Below, piece after piece: positions 18,107 to 27,523 of a DNA stretch of 64,000 bases. Under the pieces are notes generated by a model. The model ran no database searches, was not told the DNA's origin, and saw only the letters and a list, made by a program, of their open reading frames with translations. Each line of letters opens with the position of its first letter. The stretch's first letter is position 1. The DNA comes from Bradyrhizobium sp. CB2312 (GTDB lineage: Bacteria > Pseudomonadota > Alphaproteobacteria > Rhizobiales > Xanthobacteraceae), in assembly GCF_029714425.1 (NCBI RefSeq), contig NZ_CP121668.1, forward strand, positions 310,001 through 374,000. The letters run 5' to 3'. The position numbers were made by a program, and so were the translations under genes.

Positions 18107-20328
18107 TTACCGCGGCGGCGCGGTGCCGGGCGGGGGCGGCGGCAGCGAGGCCGTGCCGCCATTGAGCAGCGGCGTGATGCGGCGGATGGTGACGCGCCGG
18201 TTGATCAGGCTCGGCCCTTGCGTCTGCTCCTTCAGATACTGCTCGCCGTAGCCCTGCGACGTCAGGTTCTCGGCGGGCACGTTGAACTGCTGCGTCAGCA
18301 ATTCGGCCGCCGCCTGCGCACGGCGGTCCGAGAGCGACAGATTGTCGACCTCGTTGCCGACCGCGTCGGTGTGTCCCTCGATCAGGAACACCTCGCGCGG
18401 ATTGCGCTGGATCGCCTGGTTGAGGCCGTCGGCAATCACCTGAAGCCGGGCCGCCTGGTCCGGCGGGATGGTCCACGATCCCGTCTCGAAGTTGATCGTG
18501 TTGACGTCGATGCTCGGCATCTGCATGCGAACATTGGGGCTGTAGCGGATCTCATCGAGCGAGTAACGCCGATCGATCCGCTGCACCGGCGGTGCCTGCA
18601 TGGTCGCGTAGATGACGTCCGGCGATGCTTCCTGGGCATCGACGATGTAGCGATCGTAGGGGATGTTCACGACCGGCGGCGGCACGTCGACATAGAAGCC
18701 GCCGACCGACCGCGGATCGCGGTAGCTGTTGTCGATGATGACGATCTCGCGCCCGCCAGGGTCCCTGCGGATTCGCCGTAGCAGCGAACCGTCCGGGCCG
18801 ACCACGGTGATCACCTCGCTGCCATCGGGACGGATCACGACAGTGCGGGTTTCGCCGCCTTCGTTGAAGGTGCGGATGTCGCGGGCACCATAGCGGAAGC
18901 GGTAGAGATCGTTGCCGCGGACATAGGACTGCCCGCCCGGATCGCTGATGATGATGCGATCCGGCTCGGTGTAGACGGTACGGCCGCCCTCGATGACCTC
19001 GCGCCGCTGGTTGTGCATGTCGGCGATGGTCGCGCCGATCACGGCGCCGGCCACCACGCCAGCACCGATCGCGAGCGGCGTCAGGTCACGCTGCGGCGGA
19101 CGCGGCGGAGGCGGCAACGGTGCTGCGATCGTCGGCGCGGCCTGGAAGGCCGGGGCGACCGTCGGCGGACGGTATTGGGCCCGGTCGGGCGGAGGCGTAG
19201 CAGCCGCGGAGCCGGGGACGACCGTCGGAGCTGCAGCGCCGGCGGGTGCCGCGGGCCGGGACGGGAGACCGCCCGCCTGGGGCGGCGCAGCCGGAGCTCC
19301 GGCCGCGGGCGCGCCAGCAGGAGGCGTTCCACCCTGTTGGCCGGGCGTCGGCGTCGGGGCTGGAGCCGCGCCGGGCGCTGGCGTCGGCGTCGGCGTCGGG
19401 GTGGGAGCCGCGCCGGGCGCTGGCGCCGCCGCACCGGGGCGTCCGGGCGGGGTCGGGGTGCCAGTGGGAGCCGGCGTGGCCGTGGCTCCCGGAGCCGGCG
19501 ATCCAGCGGCCGGCGGCGCGCCCGGGCGTCCGCCGCCGGGCGGCGGTCCGCCGGGACGGCCCGCTGGCGTGCTGCCCGGAGCCGGCGTTGCGGTCGGCGC
19601 AGGCGTTGCCGCCGGAGCGGGCGTCGCTGTCGGAGTGGGAGTAGGCGCGGGCGCGCCGGGACGGGCCGCAGGCGCAGCCGCTGCAGGCGGGGTCGCGGGT
19701 GTCGGCGTCGCCGTCGGCGCAGGTGCAGGCCGCGCTGGGGGAGCCGCAGCCGGAGGCGGCGGCGGAGGCGTCGGGGTCGGCGGGTGAGCTGCGGGCGGCG
19801 GGGCGGCCGTCGGGGCATGCTGTTGCGGAGCCGCGGCAGGCGGCGGCGCTGGCGGAGTCGGCGCCGGACGAGCTGCAGGCGGTGGTGGAGGCGGCGGTGT
19901 TGGGGCGTGCTGCTGCGGAGCCGCGGCCGGAGGCGGCGACGGCTGCTTCGGAGCGGCAGGCGGTGGAGGCGGGGAGGCGGCGGCGGCGCAGCCGGGCGGG
20001 CCGCAGGCGGAGGCGGTGGCGGCGCTGCTGGGCGTGGCGGTGCGGCGGCCGGCGGGTGAGGCGGTGCGGCAGCCGGCGGCGGCGCAGCTGGTGGGTGAGG
20101 CGGTGCAGCGGCGGGCGGCGGTGCGGCCGGACGTGCGGGCGCTGCAGGCGGCGCAGCCGCTGGCGGTGCCTTCGGCGGCTGCTTCGGTTTTCCGTCAGGG
20201 CCCGTTTCTTGAGTCTGGGCCTGCGCGACCACGAGCGGCGAAGCGCTTTGCGCATGCGATGCGGAGCTTGCCAATTGCATCGCGGTCAGAGCCGTGGTCG
20301 CAAGCAGCACGAAACGAAGGTTGGTCAT
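18107..20328 (-). pseudogene. OmpA-family envelope protein with proline/alanine-rich linker, reading frame broken by an apparent one-base deletion
   Basis: The gene starts at ATG 20328 with a good signal peptide (cleavage near SSASHAQ, residue 27) and a proline/alanine-rich stretch. Around base 19975, in a CCTCCCCGCCTCC run, that frame turns into an arginine-rich sequence. The neighbouring frame continues the proline/alanine pattern uninterrupted to the stop at 18107. One extra C would restore a protein of about 740 residues. The second part contains PTPTPT repeats, a glycine-rich hydrophobic segment (PLAIGAGVVAGAVIGATIAD) and a C-terminal OmpA-like peptidoglycan-binding domain (INFETGSW, EGHTDAVG, NRRVTI). 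Either the gene is inactivated, or the tract was misread, or it is phase-variable. Translation could restart at ATG 19117. Confidence 0.75.
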
Positions 20329-20494
20329 GTGGTGAACTTCCCCGGAAGGTTCTTTGACGAAGTGTTGGGATGAACAGCTACGCGTTAGGCCGCATTGTGG
20401 CGAGCGAAGCAGTGGCGGGCCGATTTATTTCTGCATGCAAATCACGTCACTATGGCGACGTTCATTGCGCATTCAGACGCTGGTTGCAATCGCC

Positions 20495-20764
20495 TCACAT
20501 GTGATGGTTCGTCTCATGTGTGATCCGCGGCGAAGTTGCATCCGTCGCAGGATTCGGCGTGAGCGGCCCGTTCGGTCCGCGTGGTGGAATCTCTTCAGGG
20601 ATGCGGCCCGGCAGTTCGTCGGGCCGTGGTGATTCGCCGGGCTCGCGCACAGGCGGCGTGATTTCAGGCTGCGGGTTGCCCGGCGGAATTCCCGGTGGCG
20701 GCTCGCTCGGAGTGCCCGGTGTCGACGGCGGAATCTCAGGCGGTTCGATCGGCATCGGCATCAT
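20495..20764 (-). CDS. Small proline-rich protein, hypothetical
   Basis: 89 residues from ATG 20764; a second ATG one codon later is equally possible. The sequence is dominated by PPEIPP, PPGIPPGNP and EPGESPRPDELPG motifs. No signal peptide is apparent. Similar short proline/glutamate-rich proteins are common in rhizobia and have no known function. It follows the VOC gene on the same strand with a 73-base gap. The upstream ribosome-binding site is weak and composition is low-complexity, so coding status is only moderately supported. Confidence 0.45.
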   Translation of the reverse strand: MMPMPIEPPEIPPSTPGTPSEPPPGIPPGNPQPEITPPVREPGESPRPDELPGRIPEEIPPRGPNGPLTPNPATDATSPRITHETNHHM

Positions 20765-20837
20765 CAAGATCAGTTGTCCGGAGGACGACAACGATGATGC
20801 CGCGCCGATGTTCCTCCCGCGACGTCTCGGAATCCGC

Positions 20838-21224
20838 CTATTCCGGCGCGTGGCAGACGGCTTCGATGTTGTGGCCGTCAGGATCGAGCACGAATGCGCC
20901 GTAATAGTTCGCGTGATAGTGCGGGCGGATGCCGGGCGCGCCGTTGTCGCGGCCGCCGGCGGCCATCGCCGCCTTGTAGAAGGCATCGACCGTGGCGCGG
21001 TCTTTCGCTGCAATCGCGACATGCACCGGCTTGTTCATCGCGCCCTCGGCACCGAACCAGAAGTCCGGCTTGCCGTCCGCGCCGAAGCCGGCTGCTGCGG
21101 CGTGACCGGTCTGCTCGGCCGTGACTTCCATGATCAGGCCGTAGCCGAGTGGCGCCAGCGCCTTGGCATAGAACGCCTTCGCGCGCTCATAGTCGGAGAC
21201 GGAAAAGCCCAAATGGTCGATCAT
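20838..21224 (-). CDS. VOC-family protein (glyoxalase/bleomycin-resistance-like)
   Basis: 128 residues forming one vicinal-oxygen-chelate unit. The start MIDHLGFSVSDYERAKAFY is typical, with the first metal histidine at residue 4. The second half ends AFVLDPDGHNIEAVCH, where the glutamate is the usual last metal ligand. The enzymatic reaction is unknown; members include glyoxalases, dioxygenases and resistance proteins. It sits 24 bases after the FkbM gene on the same strand, so co-transcription is likely. Family is confident. Confidence 0.87.
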   Translation of the reverse strand: MIDHLGFSVSDYERAKAFYAKALAPLGYGLIMEVTAEQTGHAAAAGFGADGKPDFWFGAEGAMNKPVHVAIAAKDRATVDAFYKAAMAAGGRDNGAPGIRPHYHANYYGAFVLDPDGHNIEAVCHAPE

Positions 21225-21248
21225 CGCAAGCTCCGTTGTTCGTTCCTG

Positions 21249-22106
21249 TCAGCGCGACAGGAAGGTATTGCTCCGCGTCTTGCGCACGATCGCAAAGCCG
21301 CGCGCGACCATGTCGGCAATACAATCCTGCTGCCATTCGTTTTGTGACAGATGCTCGATCACCACCGCGCGCGGCCACAGCGATTGCGGCGCGTCGCGGA
21401 AGAAGCCGATCAGAACACGGTCCTCAAAGCCCTCGACGTCGATCTTGAGCGAATCGACCTGCGCGACGCCGGCTTCCTCGAGAATGCGCGTGAGCCGCAG
21501 CGACGGCACCTTGATCGCCTCGGAGCTGGCGGCGCCCGTGACGACGTGCGTGGCGCCGAGATTGCCGCCGCCGCTCTCGATCATCAGTTCACCGTCGCTA
21601 TCGCCGGCCGCGGCCTGCACCAGGCGCACCTGCGTTGCGCTCGATGCGGCATGGTTGAACGAGAGCCGTCCGAACGTCAGCGGATGCGGCTCGATCGCGA
21701 CAACCTTGCCTGATGAGCCAACCTGCCGCGCCATGACCAAGGCAAAGGTGCCGACATTGGCGCCGACATCGACGAAGGTGCCGCCCGCTTGCGTGTGTTG
21801 GCGCAGGAAGTCGAGCTCGTCGAGATTGTAGTCGGGATTGAACAGCGCGCCGCGCTCGGTCGCGCTGCCCTGGTGATAGAGCCGGAACGAGGCGCCCTGG
21901 TACTGCACGTCGACCGGGCCGCCGCGCAACAGGTTCACCAGCCGCGACATCCACGGCCGGAACGCCCCGCGCTTCAGCCCCGACTGCTGCGTCAGGCGAA
22001 TGATCGCGGCCTGCGCCGCATTCGGCGCAAACGCGCCGAACGGCGCGGTCGATGGGGCGGTGTTGGGCGTCAAGCAGGCGGTCCTCGTTGCAGGCGGCGC
22101 ATGCAT
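21249..22106 (-). CDS. FkbM-family SAM-dependent methyltransferase
   Basis: 285 residues from ATG 22106. The longer frame upstream reads repeat C3 and was rejected. The SAM-binding motif FVDVGANVGTFALVMA is at about 109-124. An acidic motif follows in VAIEPHP, and the FkbM signature SLKIDVEGFE is near 215. Such enzymes O-methylate sugars or polyketide groups and often decorate surface polysaccharides. The N-terminal roughly 75 residues lack motifs. The neighbouring ABC exporter lies beyond repeat C3. The substrate cannot be predicted. Confidence 0.85.
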   Translation of the reverse strand: MHAPPATRTACLTPNTAPSTAPFGAFAPNAAQAAIIRLTQQSGLKRGAFRPWMSRLVNLLRGGPVDVQYQGASFRLYHQGSATERGALFNPDYNLDELDFLRQHTQAGGTFVDVGANVGTFALVMARQVGSSGKVVAIEPHPLTFGRLSFNHAASSATQVRLVQAAAGDSDGELMIESGGGNLGATHVVTGAASSEAIKVPSLRLTRILEEAGVAQVDSLKIDVEGFEDRVLIGFFRDAPQSLWPRAVVIEHLSQNEWQQDCIADMVARGFAIVRKTRSNTFLSR

Positions 22107-22137
22107 AGCCGGTTTTGGTGGAGGCCACAATTTCAGT

Positions 22138-22286
22138 GTCGTCCCGGGGCGCGAAGCGAACCCGGGACCCATAACCACAGGGAGGCGTGTGGCGCGAGAC
22201 GCCCACTCCGAGTCTTCGCCAAACCTCTCCCTGTGGGTATGGATCCCGGATCTTCGCTCCGCTTCGCTGCGCTTGTCCGGGACGAC
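22138..22286. repeat. Intergenic palindromic repeat, family C copy 1
   Basis: GTCGTCCCGGGGCGCGAAGC and CCCGGGACCCATAACCACAG on the left; CTGTGGGTATGGATCCCGGA and GTCCGGGACGACAG on the right. Copies are at 55548 and 59728. The extreme right overlaps the last codons' neighbourhood of the ABC exporter. Confidence 0.8.
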
Positions 22287-22300
22287 AGAGAGAGCGAGCC

Positions 22301-24271
22301 TCACGCTGCTTTCTTCGGCGCCTTGCGCTGCCTCAGGAATCGCCCGAGCAGCCTGCGCTTGCCTTTGCGCGGGATCAAATCCACGTCGCTGACGAGTTTT
22401 GCGCCACCCTTGCGGCGCTCCAGCACGATCTTGCGGCTGTGGAAGGCTTCCAGCTCGACGCGATGCGCGACGCTGACGATGGTCGCCTTCGGCAGCTCGT
22501 CGGTGACCATTTTCATCATCTTGTCCTGGCTCTTCTCGTCGAGCGCCGAGGTCGCTTCATCGAGCACGACGATGTCGGGGTTGTGCAGCAAGAGCCGCGC
22601 GAAGGCGAGGCGCTGCTTCTCGCCGCCCGACAGCGTCTGATCCCACGGTCCCTCTTCCTCGATCTTCTCCTTGAGATGATCGAGGCCGACCTTGTGCAGG
22701 GCCTCGCCGATCTCCGCCTCGCTCCAGTTCTCGGCAGCACCTGGATAGGCGACAGCACGGCGCAAGCTACCCGACGGCACGTAGGGCCGCTGCGGCAGCA
22801 TGAACAACCGCCGGTCGGCATGGAAATTGACGCTGCCGCCGCCCCAGGGCCACAGCCCGGCGATGGCGCGCACCAGCGTGCTCTTGCCGGTGCCGGATTC
22901 ACCGGCCACGAGCAGGCGCTCGCCGGGCTCGATCACCACTTCGGTCTCGCCGACGACAGCCGTGCCGTCATCGAGCGTGACGGAGAGATCCTTCAGCTCC
23001 AGCATGGCGTCGTTATTGGTTTCACCGCGCTTGATGCGGCCGAAGCCGTCGCCCTGTTCGGCGCGTTCGAGACCGTCGAGCGACATCATCAGCGAGGCGA
23101 TGCGGCGCGCGCAGGCATTCCAGTCGGCGAGCCGCGGATAATTGTCGACCAGCCAGCCGAACGCGCTCTGCACGATGGTGAAGGCGGAAGCCGCCTGCAT
23201 CACCTGCCCGAGCGTCATGCTGCCGTCGAGGAATTTTGGCGCGCAGAGCAACAGCGGCACGACGGGAGCAACGAGGCTCGAACCCTGCGACACCAGCGTG
23301 GTGCGCATGTGCTGGCCTGCAAGCCGCGCCCATTGCCGCAGCACGCTGGTAAAATTGCGGTCGATGCCGTCGCGTTCTTCCTCCTCGCCGCCGAGCAGCG
23401 CGATGCTCTCGCCGTTCTCGCGCACGCGCGTGAGCGTGTAGCGAAAATCGGCTTCCGCCTGGTTCTTGTCCTCGGACACCTGCACGAAGCGCCGCCCGAT
23501 CACCATGATCGAGCCCGAGGCGATCGCGGCGTAGAGGATCGCGGCGATCACGAGAAAGCCGGGTATGGTGATCGCCGAGCCGCCGAGCGTCACGGTGAGC
23601 GCGCCGCCGATGGTCCAGAGCACGACGATGAAGGTCGCGGCCGACAGCAGTGCCGAGGTCACGCCGGCGAGGAAGTCGACCGGCGAATCGGTCGCGATGC
23701 GCAGATCCTCGGCGATGCGGTATTCCGGATTCTCGTGGTCGCCGCCGACGAGATTGAGCTGATAGTAGCGGCCATTCTTGAGCCAGCGCGTCAGCACGCT
23801 TGCAGTCAGCCAGGCGCGCCAGCGTCGCTGGATGCCCATGCGCGCGAACACTTGCGCGACGCCGAGCACGATGCTGCCGATCGCGAGCGGGAAGAACACG
23901 GCGGTGAGATGAAACACGCTCGCCGCATCGCGCTTTTCGATGGCGTCGAAGATCGCGCGATTCCAGACATTGATGCCGTACTGGAAGCCGACGGTGAGGA
24001 CGATCAGCACGACGAGGCCGATCGAGAACGGCCAGGCCAGCCGGTCGCCGTTGCGGCCCCAGAAGCCGCGCGCGCTGATCCAGAAGCGCGTCAGCAGATA
24101 ATCCTTGCGGACCTGCTCGGCCTCCTCCGGCGACAGCTCGGGGTCGGGCTCGAGGAATTCGGGCGGTGGCGGGGCGACGTCATCGCCACTCTCGCCGGTG
24201 ATCTCGACGATGGGCGGCTTGTCGCCCTGTTCGCGCTTTGCGGCCGGCTTCTGCATGCGCGGACAACGCAA
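22301..24271 (-). CDS. ABC transporter permease/ATPase of the SbmA/BacA-like group (BclA/YddA-type)
   Basis: 656 residues. A proline-rich cytoplasmic N-terminus (about 1-60) precedes an SbmA/BacA-type membrane domain with about six helices (to about 390). The nucleotide-binding domain has Walker A GESGTGKST, signature LSGGEKQR and Walker B DIVVLDEATSALD. Half-transporters of this form include E. coli YddA and Bradyrhizobium BclA. BclA imports NCR peptides and is needed for bacteroid differentiation. Whether this copy is BclA or a paralogue cannot be decided from sequence alone. A hybrid histidine kinase gene ends 38 bases upstream on the same strand, so they may share a transcript. A second in-frame ATG five codons later is possible. 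Confidence 0.85.
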   Translation of the reverse strand: MRCPRMQKPAAKREQGDKPPIVEITGESGDDVAPPPPEFLEPDPELSPEEAEQVRKDYLLTRFWISARGFWGRNGDRLAWPFSIGLVVLIVLTVGFQYGINVWNRAIFDAIEKRDAASVFHLTAVFFPLAIGSIVLGVAQVFARMGIQRRWRAWLTASVLTRWLKNGRYYQLNLVGGDHENPEYRIAEDLRIATDSPVDFLAGVTSALLSAATFIVVLWTIGGALTVTLGGSAITIPGFLVIAAILYAAIASGSIMVIGRRFVQVSEDKNQAEADFRYTLTRVRENGESIALLGGEEEERDGIDRNFTSVLRQWARLAGQHMRTTLVSQGSSLVAPVVPLLLCAPKFLDGSMTLGQVMQAASAFTIVQSAFGWLVDNYPRLADWNACARRIASLMMSLDGLERAEQGDGFGRIKRGETNNDAMLELKDLSVTLDDGTAVVGETEVVIEPGERLLVAGESGTGKSTLVRAIAGLWPWGGGSVNFHADRRLFMLPQRPYVPSGSLRRAVAYPGAAENWSEAEIGEALHKVGLDHLKEKIEEEGPWDQTLSGGEKQRLAFARLLLHNPDIVVLDEATSALDEKSQDKMMKMVTDELPKATIVSVAHRVELEAFHSRKIVLERRKGGAKLVSDVDLIPRKGKRRLLGRFLRQRKAPKKAA

Positions 24272-24309
24272 AGGAAATCAACCGGTTCCCCTCGGTTCCG
24301 GAGTACCTG

Positions 24310-26448
24310 TCATTCCGCGGCGCCGTCGCGCACCCGGCGCAGCCGTGCAGCCCTGTAGAGAACCTGCGACAGCTCCTCGATCGAATAGGGCTTTTGCACG
24401 AGGTCGAAGCCGAGGCTGCGCTCCTGCGCGAGCGCCTCGCTGTAGCCGGTCGTCAGCACCACCGGCACGCCGATGCCACGGTCGCCGATTGCGTGCGCGA
24501 GGTCGAGCCCGGTCATCCCCGGCATCACCACGTCCGAGAACACCACGTCGAAACGGTCCGCATCGACGACGAGCTCGGCGAGCGCGTCGGTCGCGTTGTC
24601 GACCAGCGTGATGCTGTAGCCGAGCTCGGTGAGGCCGTCGGCGGCGAAATTGGCCAGCTCGATATTGTCCTCGACCACCAGCACCGACATGCCGCTGCCG
24701 GCCAATGCCGGCGCGGTATTCGGCGCCTGACGCTGCGGCAGCAGGTCCGCCGGCACGCGCGGCAGATAGAGCGAGAAGGTGCTGCCCTGGCCGACCTCGC
24801 TGATCACGGTCACCTCGCCGCCGGACTGCCGGGCGAAGCCGAACACCTGCGACAGGCCGAGGCCGGTGCCGTGGCCGACCTGCTTGGTGGTGAAGAACGG
24901 CTCGAAGATGCGGCCGAGCCGCGCGGCGGGAATGCCGATGCCGGTGTCGCTGACCGCGATGCTGACGAAGCCGTGGCTGCCGACAAGATGAGCCAGCGAG
25001 TCCGGCACGGTCGTCGCCGGCTGCACGGCGAAGGTGATCCTGCCCTTGCCCTGCATGGCGTCGCGCGCATTGGTCGCCATGTTGATCAGCGCGGTTTCGA
25101 ACTGGCCGGCATCGGCATTGACGAGGCAGGGCTCGGCCGGCAGCCGGATCGCGATCTCGATCGCCGAGCCGAGCAGCGTGGCGAGCATGTCGTGCAGCGA
25201 TCGAATCCGCGCGCCGACGTCGAACACTTCCGGCTTCAGGGTTTGCCGCCGCGCAAAGGCGAGCAGCTGCGAGGTCAGCTTGGCCGCGCGCGCGACCGCG
25301 TCCGCGATGGCAGTGACGTAGCGCTGCCGCCGTTCCTCGGTCAGCTGCGGCCGGTTCAACAGGTCGACCGAGGCGCGGATCACCGTCAGCAGATTGTTGA
25401 AGTCGTGCGCGACGCCGCCGGTGAGCTGCCCGAGCGCCTCCAGCCGCTGGCTGTGCTTGAGCGCCTCCTCGGCCTCACGCCGCGCGGCGGCCTCGGCCTG
25501 GAGATGCTGGGTGCGGCGGAATGCCAACGCCAGCAGCAGGAACAGCAGCGCGGTGGCGGGGACGCCGAACACCAGATGCTGGCCGATGGTGGCGTACCAA
25601 CGCGCGCGAATCGCCGAGGTCTCGAGGCCCGCGCTGACATAGATCGGATATTCGGCGACGCGCCGGTAGCCGATGCGCCGCTCGATCCCGTCCGAGGCCC
25701 AGTCGATGGTCATGAGGCCGTGGTCCGGGTGAGCTGCGATCTTCTGGCCGACCGGCCCGGCTGGATCGAGCCGGAGATCGCGGTCGAGCCGCGGAAAATG
25801 CGCCAGCACCGTGCCGTCGGTGCGCCCGATCGCGAAGAAGCTGCCGGGGTCGGTGCCGATCCTGGCATAGAAGCTCTCGAAATATTCCGGCAGGACGGAA
25901 GCCTGGAGCACGCCGATGAAGCGGCCGTCGTCGGAGTCGCGGCGGCGGCTGACGCCGAAGAAGCGCGCGCCCTGATAGGGCGGACGCGGCGTCAGCGGCG
26001 TGCCAATGAAAGTGCCGATGCTATGGTCGACATGGGCGAGGAAATAGTCGCGGTCGGCAAACCTCTGCTCCGGCGGCGGCGAGACGAGGCTGTTGACCAG
26101 CGACCGTCCATCCGCATCGAAGATCCAGGCCGATTTCAGCTGCGGCAGCGAATCGGTCAGGCGCTTCAGGCGCTGATGCAGCGCCGGCTCGCGCGCGCGG
26201 ATGGCATCGTCGGGAAGGCCGCGCACGACCTCGTTGATCTCGGCGAGGCTGCGGTCGATGGTCTCGAACACCTTGAGCGCGTGTTCATGGGCGACGTCGA
26301 GCGTGCGCTCGATCTCGCGGTCGGCGATGTCGTTGGTCGAGGTGTAGGAGATCCTGGAGGCGAAGACGAACAGCGCAATCGGGAGCGCCAGGGATGCAGC
26401 CATCATCCACTGCAATAGTCTCAGCGAGTTGCGTTGTGCGCCCTGCAC
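24310..26448 (-). CDS. Hybrid sensor histidine kinase with periplasmic Cache-like domain and C-terminal receiver
   Basis: 712 residues. A transmembrane segment (about 14-32) and a second (about 292-310) bracket a roughly 255-residue periplasmic domain with PAS/Cache-type features (DADGRSLVNS, FADRDYFLAH). A short coiled coil follows. The HisKA box GVAHDFNNLLTVIRASVDLL holds the phospho-acceptor histidine. The ATPase domain has NATNARDAM, DTGIGIP and GTGLGLS. The C-terminal receiver has VLVVEDN, FSDVVMPG and LVQKPYS. It likely senses a small periplasmic ligand and feeds a phosphorelay. The partner regulator is not obvious. It precedes the ABC exporter gene on the same strand. Confidence 0.92.
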   Translation of the reverse strand: MQGAQRNSLRLLQWMMAASLALPIALFVFASRISYTSTNDIADREIERTLDVAHEHALKVFETIDRSLAEINEVVRGLPDDAIRAREPALHQRLKRLTDSLPQLKSAWIFDADGRSLVNSLVSPPPEQRFADRDYFLAHVDHSIGTFIGTPLTPRPPYQGARFFGVSRRRDSDDGRFIGVLQASVLPEYFESFYARIGTDPGSFFAIGRTDGTVLAHFPRLDRDLRLDPAGPVGQKIAAHPDHGLMTIDWASDGIERRIGYRRVAEYPIYVSAGLETSAIRARWYATIGQHLVFGVPATALLFLLLALAFRRTQHLQAEAAARREAEEALKHSQRLEALGQLTGGVAHDFNNLLTVIRASVDLLNRPQLTEERRQRYVTAIADAVARAAKLTSQLLAFARRQTLKPEVFDVGARIRSLHDMLATLLGSAIEIAIRLPAEPCLVNADAGQFETALINMATNARDAMQGKGRITFAVQPATTVPDSLAHLVGSHGFVSIAVSDTGIGIPAARLGRIFEPFFTTKQVGHGTGLGLSQVFGFARQSGGEVTVISEVGQGSTFSLYLPRVPADLLPQRQAPNTAPALAGSGMSVLVVEDNIELANFAADGLTELGYSITLVDNATDALAELVVDADRFDVVFSDVVMPGMTGLDLAHAIGDRGIGVPVVLTTGYSEALAQERSLGFDLVQKPYSIEELSQVLYRAARLRRVRDGAAE

Positions 26449-26599
26449 GGTCGCTCCCGGTCCCTGGCCGGAGAGCTTACTTGAATTTCCCGCCGTGAAG
26501 GAAGCGGCTTATGAATGGAACCTTTGGTTGTGTTCCAAGGATTCGCGCGCGACGCGGGCCGTGGTAAATTCTACTCAAACTGACGTCGATCGTGGAATG

Positions 26600-26620
26600 C
26601 CCCGGCCGCGGCGGCCGGGG
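26600..26620. terminator. Probable terminator hairpin downstream of sdhB
   Basis: A CCCCGGCCGC / GCGGCCGGGG stem 19 bases after the sdhB stop on the minus strand. There is no T-run, so it is only a candidate, possibly rho-assisted. Confidence 0.4.
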
Positions 26621-26638
26621 TCGTGGCATGATTGAGGC

Positions 26639-27421
26639 CTAGATCTGCCGCTCGACCATCTTGAGCTTGAGCTCGGCGATGGCCTCCGCCGGGTTCAGGC
26701 CCTTCGGGCAGGCCTTGGCGCAGTTCATGATGGTGTGGCAGCGGTAGAGGCGGAACGGGTCCTCGAGATTGTCGAGCCGCTCGCCGGTCGCCTCGTCGCG
26801 GGAGTCCGAGACCCAGCGGTTGGCCTGGAGCAGCGCAGCGGGCCCGAGATAGCGCTCGCTGTTCCACCAATAGCTCGGGCACGAGGTCGAGCAGCAGGCG
26901 CACAGGATGCACTCGTAGAGGCCGTCGAGCTTCTCGCGGTCCTCGTGGCTCTGGCGCCATTCCTTCTGCGGCGTCGGCGAGGTCGTCTTCAGCCACGGCT
27001 CGACCGAGGCATACTGCGCGTAGAAGTTGGTGAGGTCGGGGACGAGGTCCTTCACGACAGGCTGATGCGGCAGCGGATTGATCTTGACCGCGCCGTCCTT
27101 GACGTCGTGCATCGAGCGGGTGCAGGCCAACGTGTTCTGGCCGTCGATGTTCATGGCGCAGGAGCCGCAGACGCCTTCGCGGCAGGAGCGGCGGAAGGTC
27201 AGCGTCGGGTCGATGTGGTTCTTGATCCAGATCAGCCCGTCCAGCACCATCGGACCGCAATCATGGGTGTCGACGTAATAGGTGTCGACGCTCGGATTCT
27301 TGCCGTCATCGGGATTCCAGCGATAGACGCGGAACTCGCGCAGCTCGGTCGCGCCCGCGGGCTTCGGCCAGGTCTTGCCGCCGGTAATCTTGGAGTTCTT
27401 CGGAAGTGCGAATTCAACCAT
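26639..27421 (-). CDS. sdhB: Succinate dehydrogenase iron-sulfur subunit
   Basis: 260 residues, the usual length. The [2Fe-2S] motif [12 protein letters not shown] is near 80-91. The ferredoxin-like C-terminal half has [12 protein letters not shown] and [11 protein letters not shown] for the [4Fe-4S] and [3Fe-4S] centres. It passes electrons from the FAD in SdhA to ubiquinone at the membrane anchor. It is the last gene of the minus-strand sdhCDAB order, separated from sdhA by about 100 bases that contain a palindromic repeat. That gap is longer than usual for this operon. Confidence 0.97.
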   Translation of the reverse strand: MVEFALPKNSKITGGKTWPKPAGATELREFRVYRWNPDDGKNPSVDTYYVDTHDCGPMVLDGLIWIKNHIDPTLTFRRSCREGVCGSCAMNIDGQNTLACTRSMHDVKDGAVKINPLPHQPVVKDLVPDLTNFYAQYASVEPWLKTTSPTPQKEWRQSHEDREKLDGLYECILCACCSTSCPSYWWNSERYLGPAALLQANRWVSDSRDEATGERLDNLEDPFRLYRCHTIMNCAKACPKGLNPAEAIAELKLKMVERQI

Positions 27422-27444
27422 TAGTCCTGCCTCTGGTTTCTTTC

Positions 27445-27513
27445 GTCATGCGCGGGCTTGACCCGCGCATCCATCGTTGAAGGATGGATTGCCGGGTCGA
27501 GCCCGGCAATGAC
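27445..27513. repeat. Palindromic repeat, family E copy 1, inside the sdh operon
   Basis: CGTCATGCGCGGGCTTGACC / GGGTCGAGCCCGGCAATGAC with CATCC / GGATGG inner pairing. It lies between sdhA and sdhB and would be transcribed within the operon. Confidence 0.75.
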
Positions 27514-27523
27514 AAGCAGCAAA

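Noticed and set aside
19086..20255. Long arginine/proline-rich frame on the minus strand across the OmpA-type gene
   Set aside because: It is a shifted reading of the GC-rich proline tract. It lacks a signal peptide and the OmpA domain is in another frame.
22107..22304. N-terminal extension of the FkbM methyltransferase
   Set aside because: The extension translates repeat family C, and the conserved protein begins after it.
24238..26418. Very long plus-strand open frame of over 700 codons
   Set aside because: It is the antisense shadow of the hybrid histidine kinase gene, which has complete kinase and receiver motifs. Long shadow frames are expected at this GC content.
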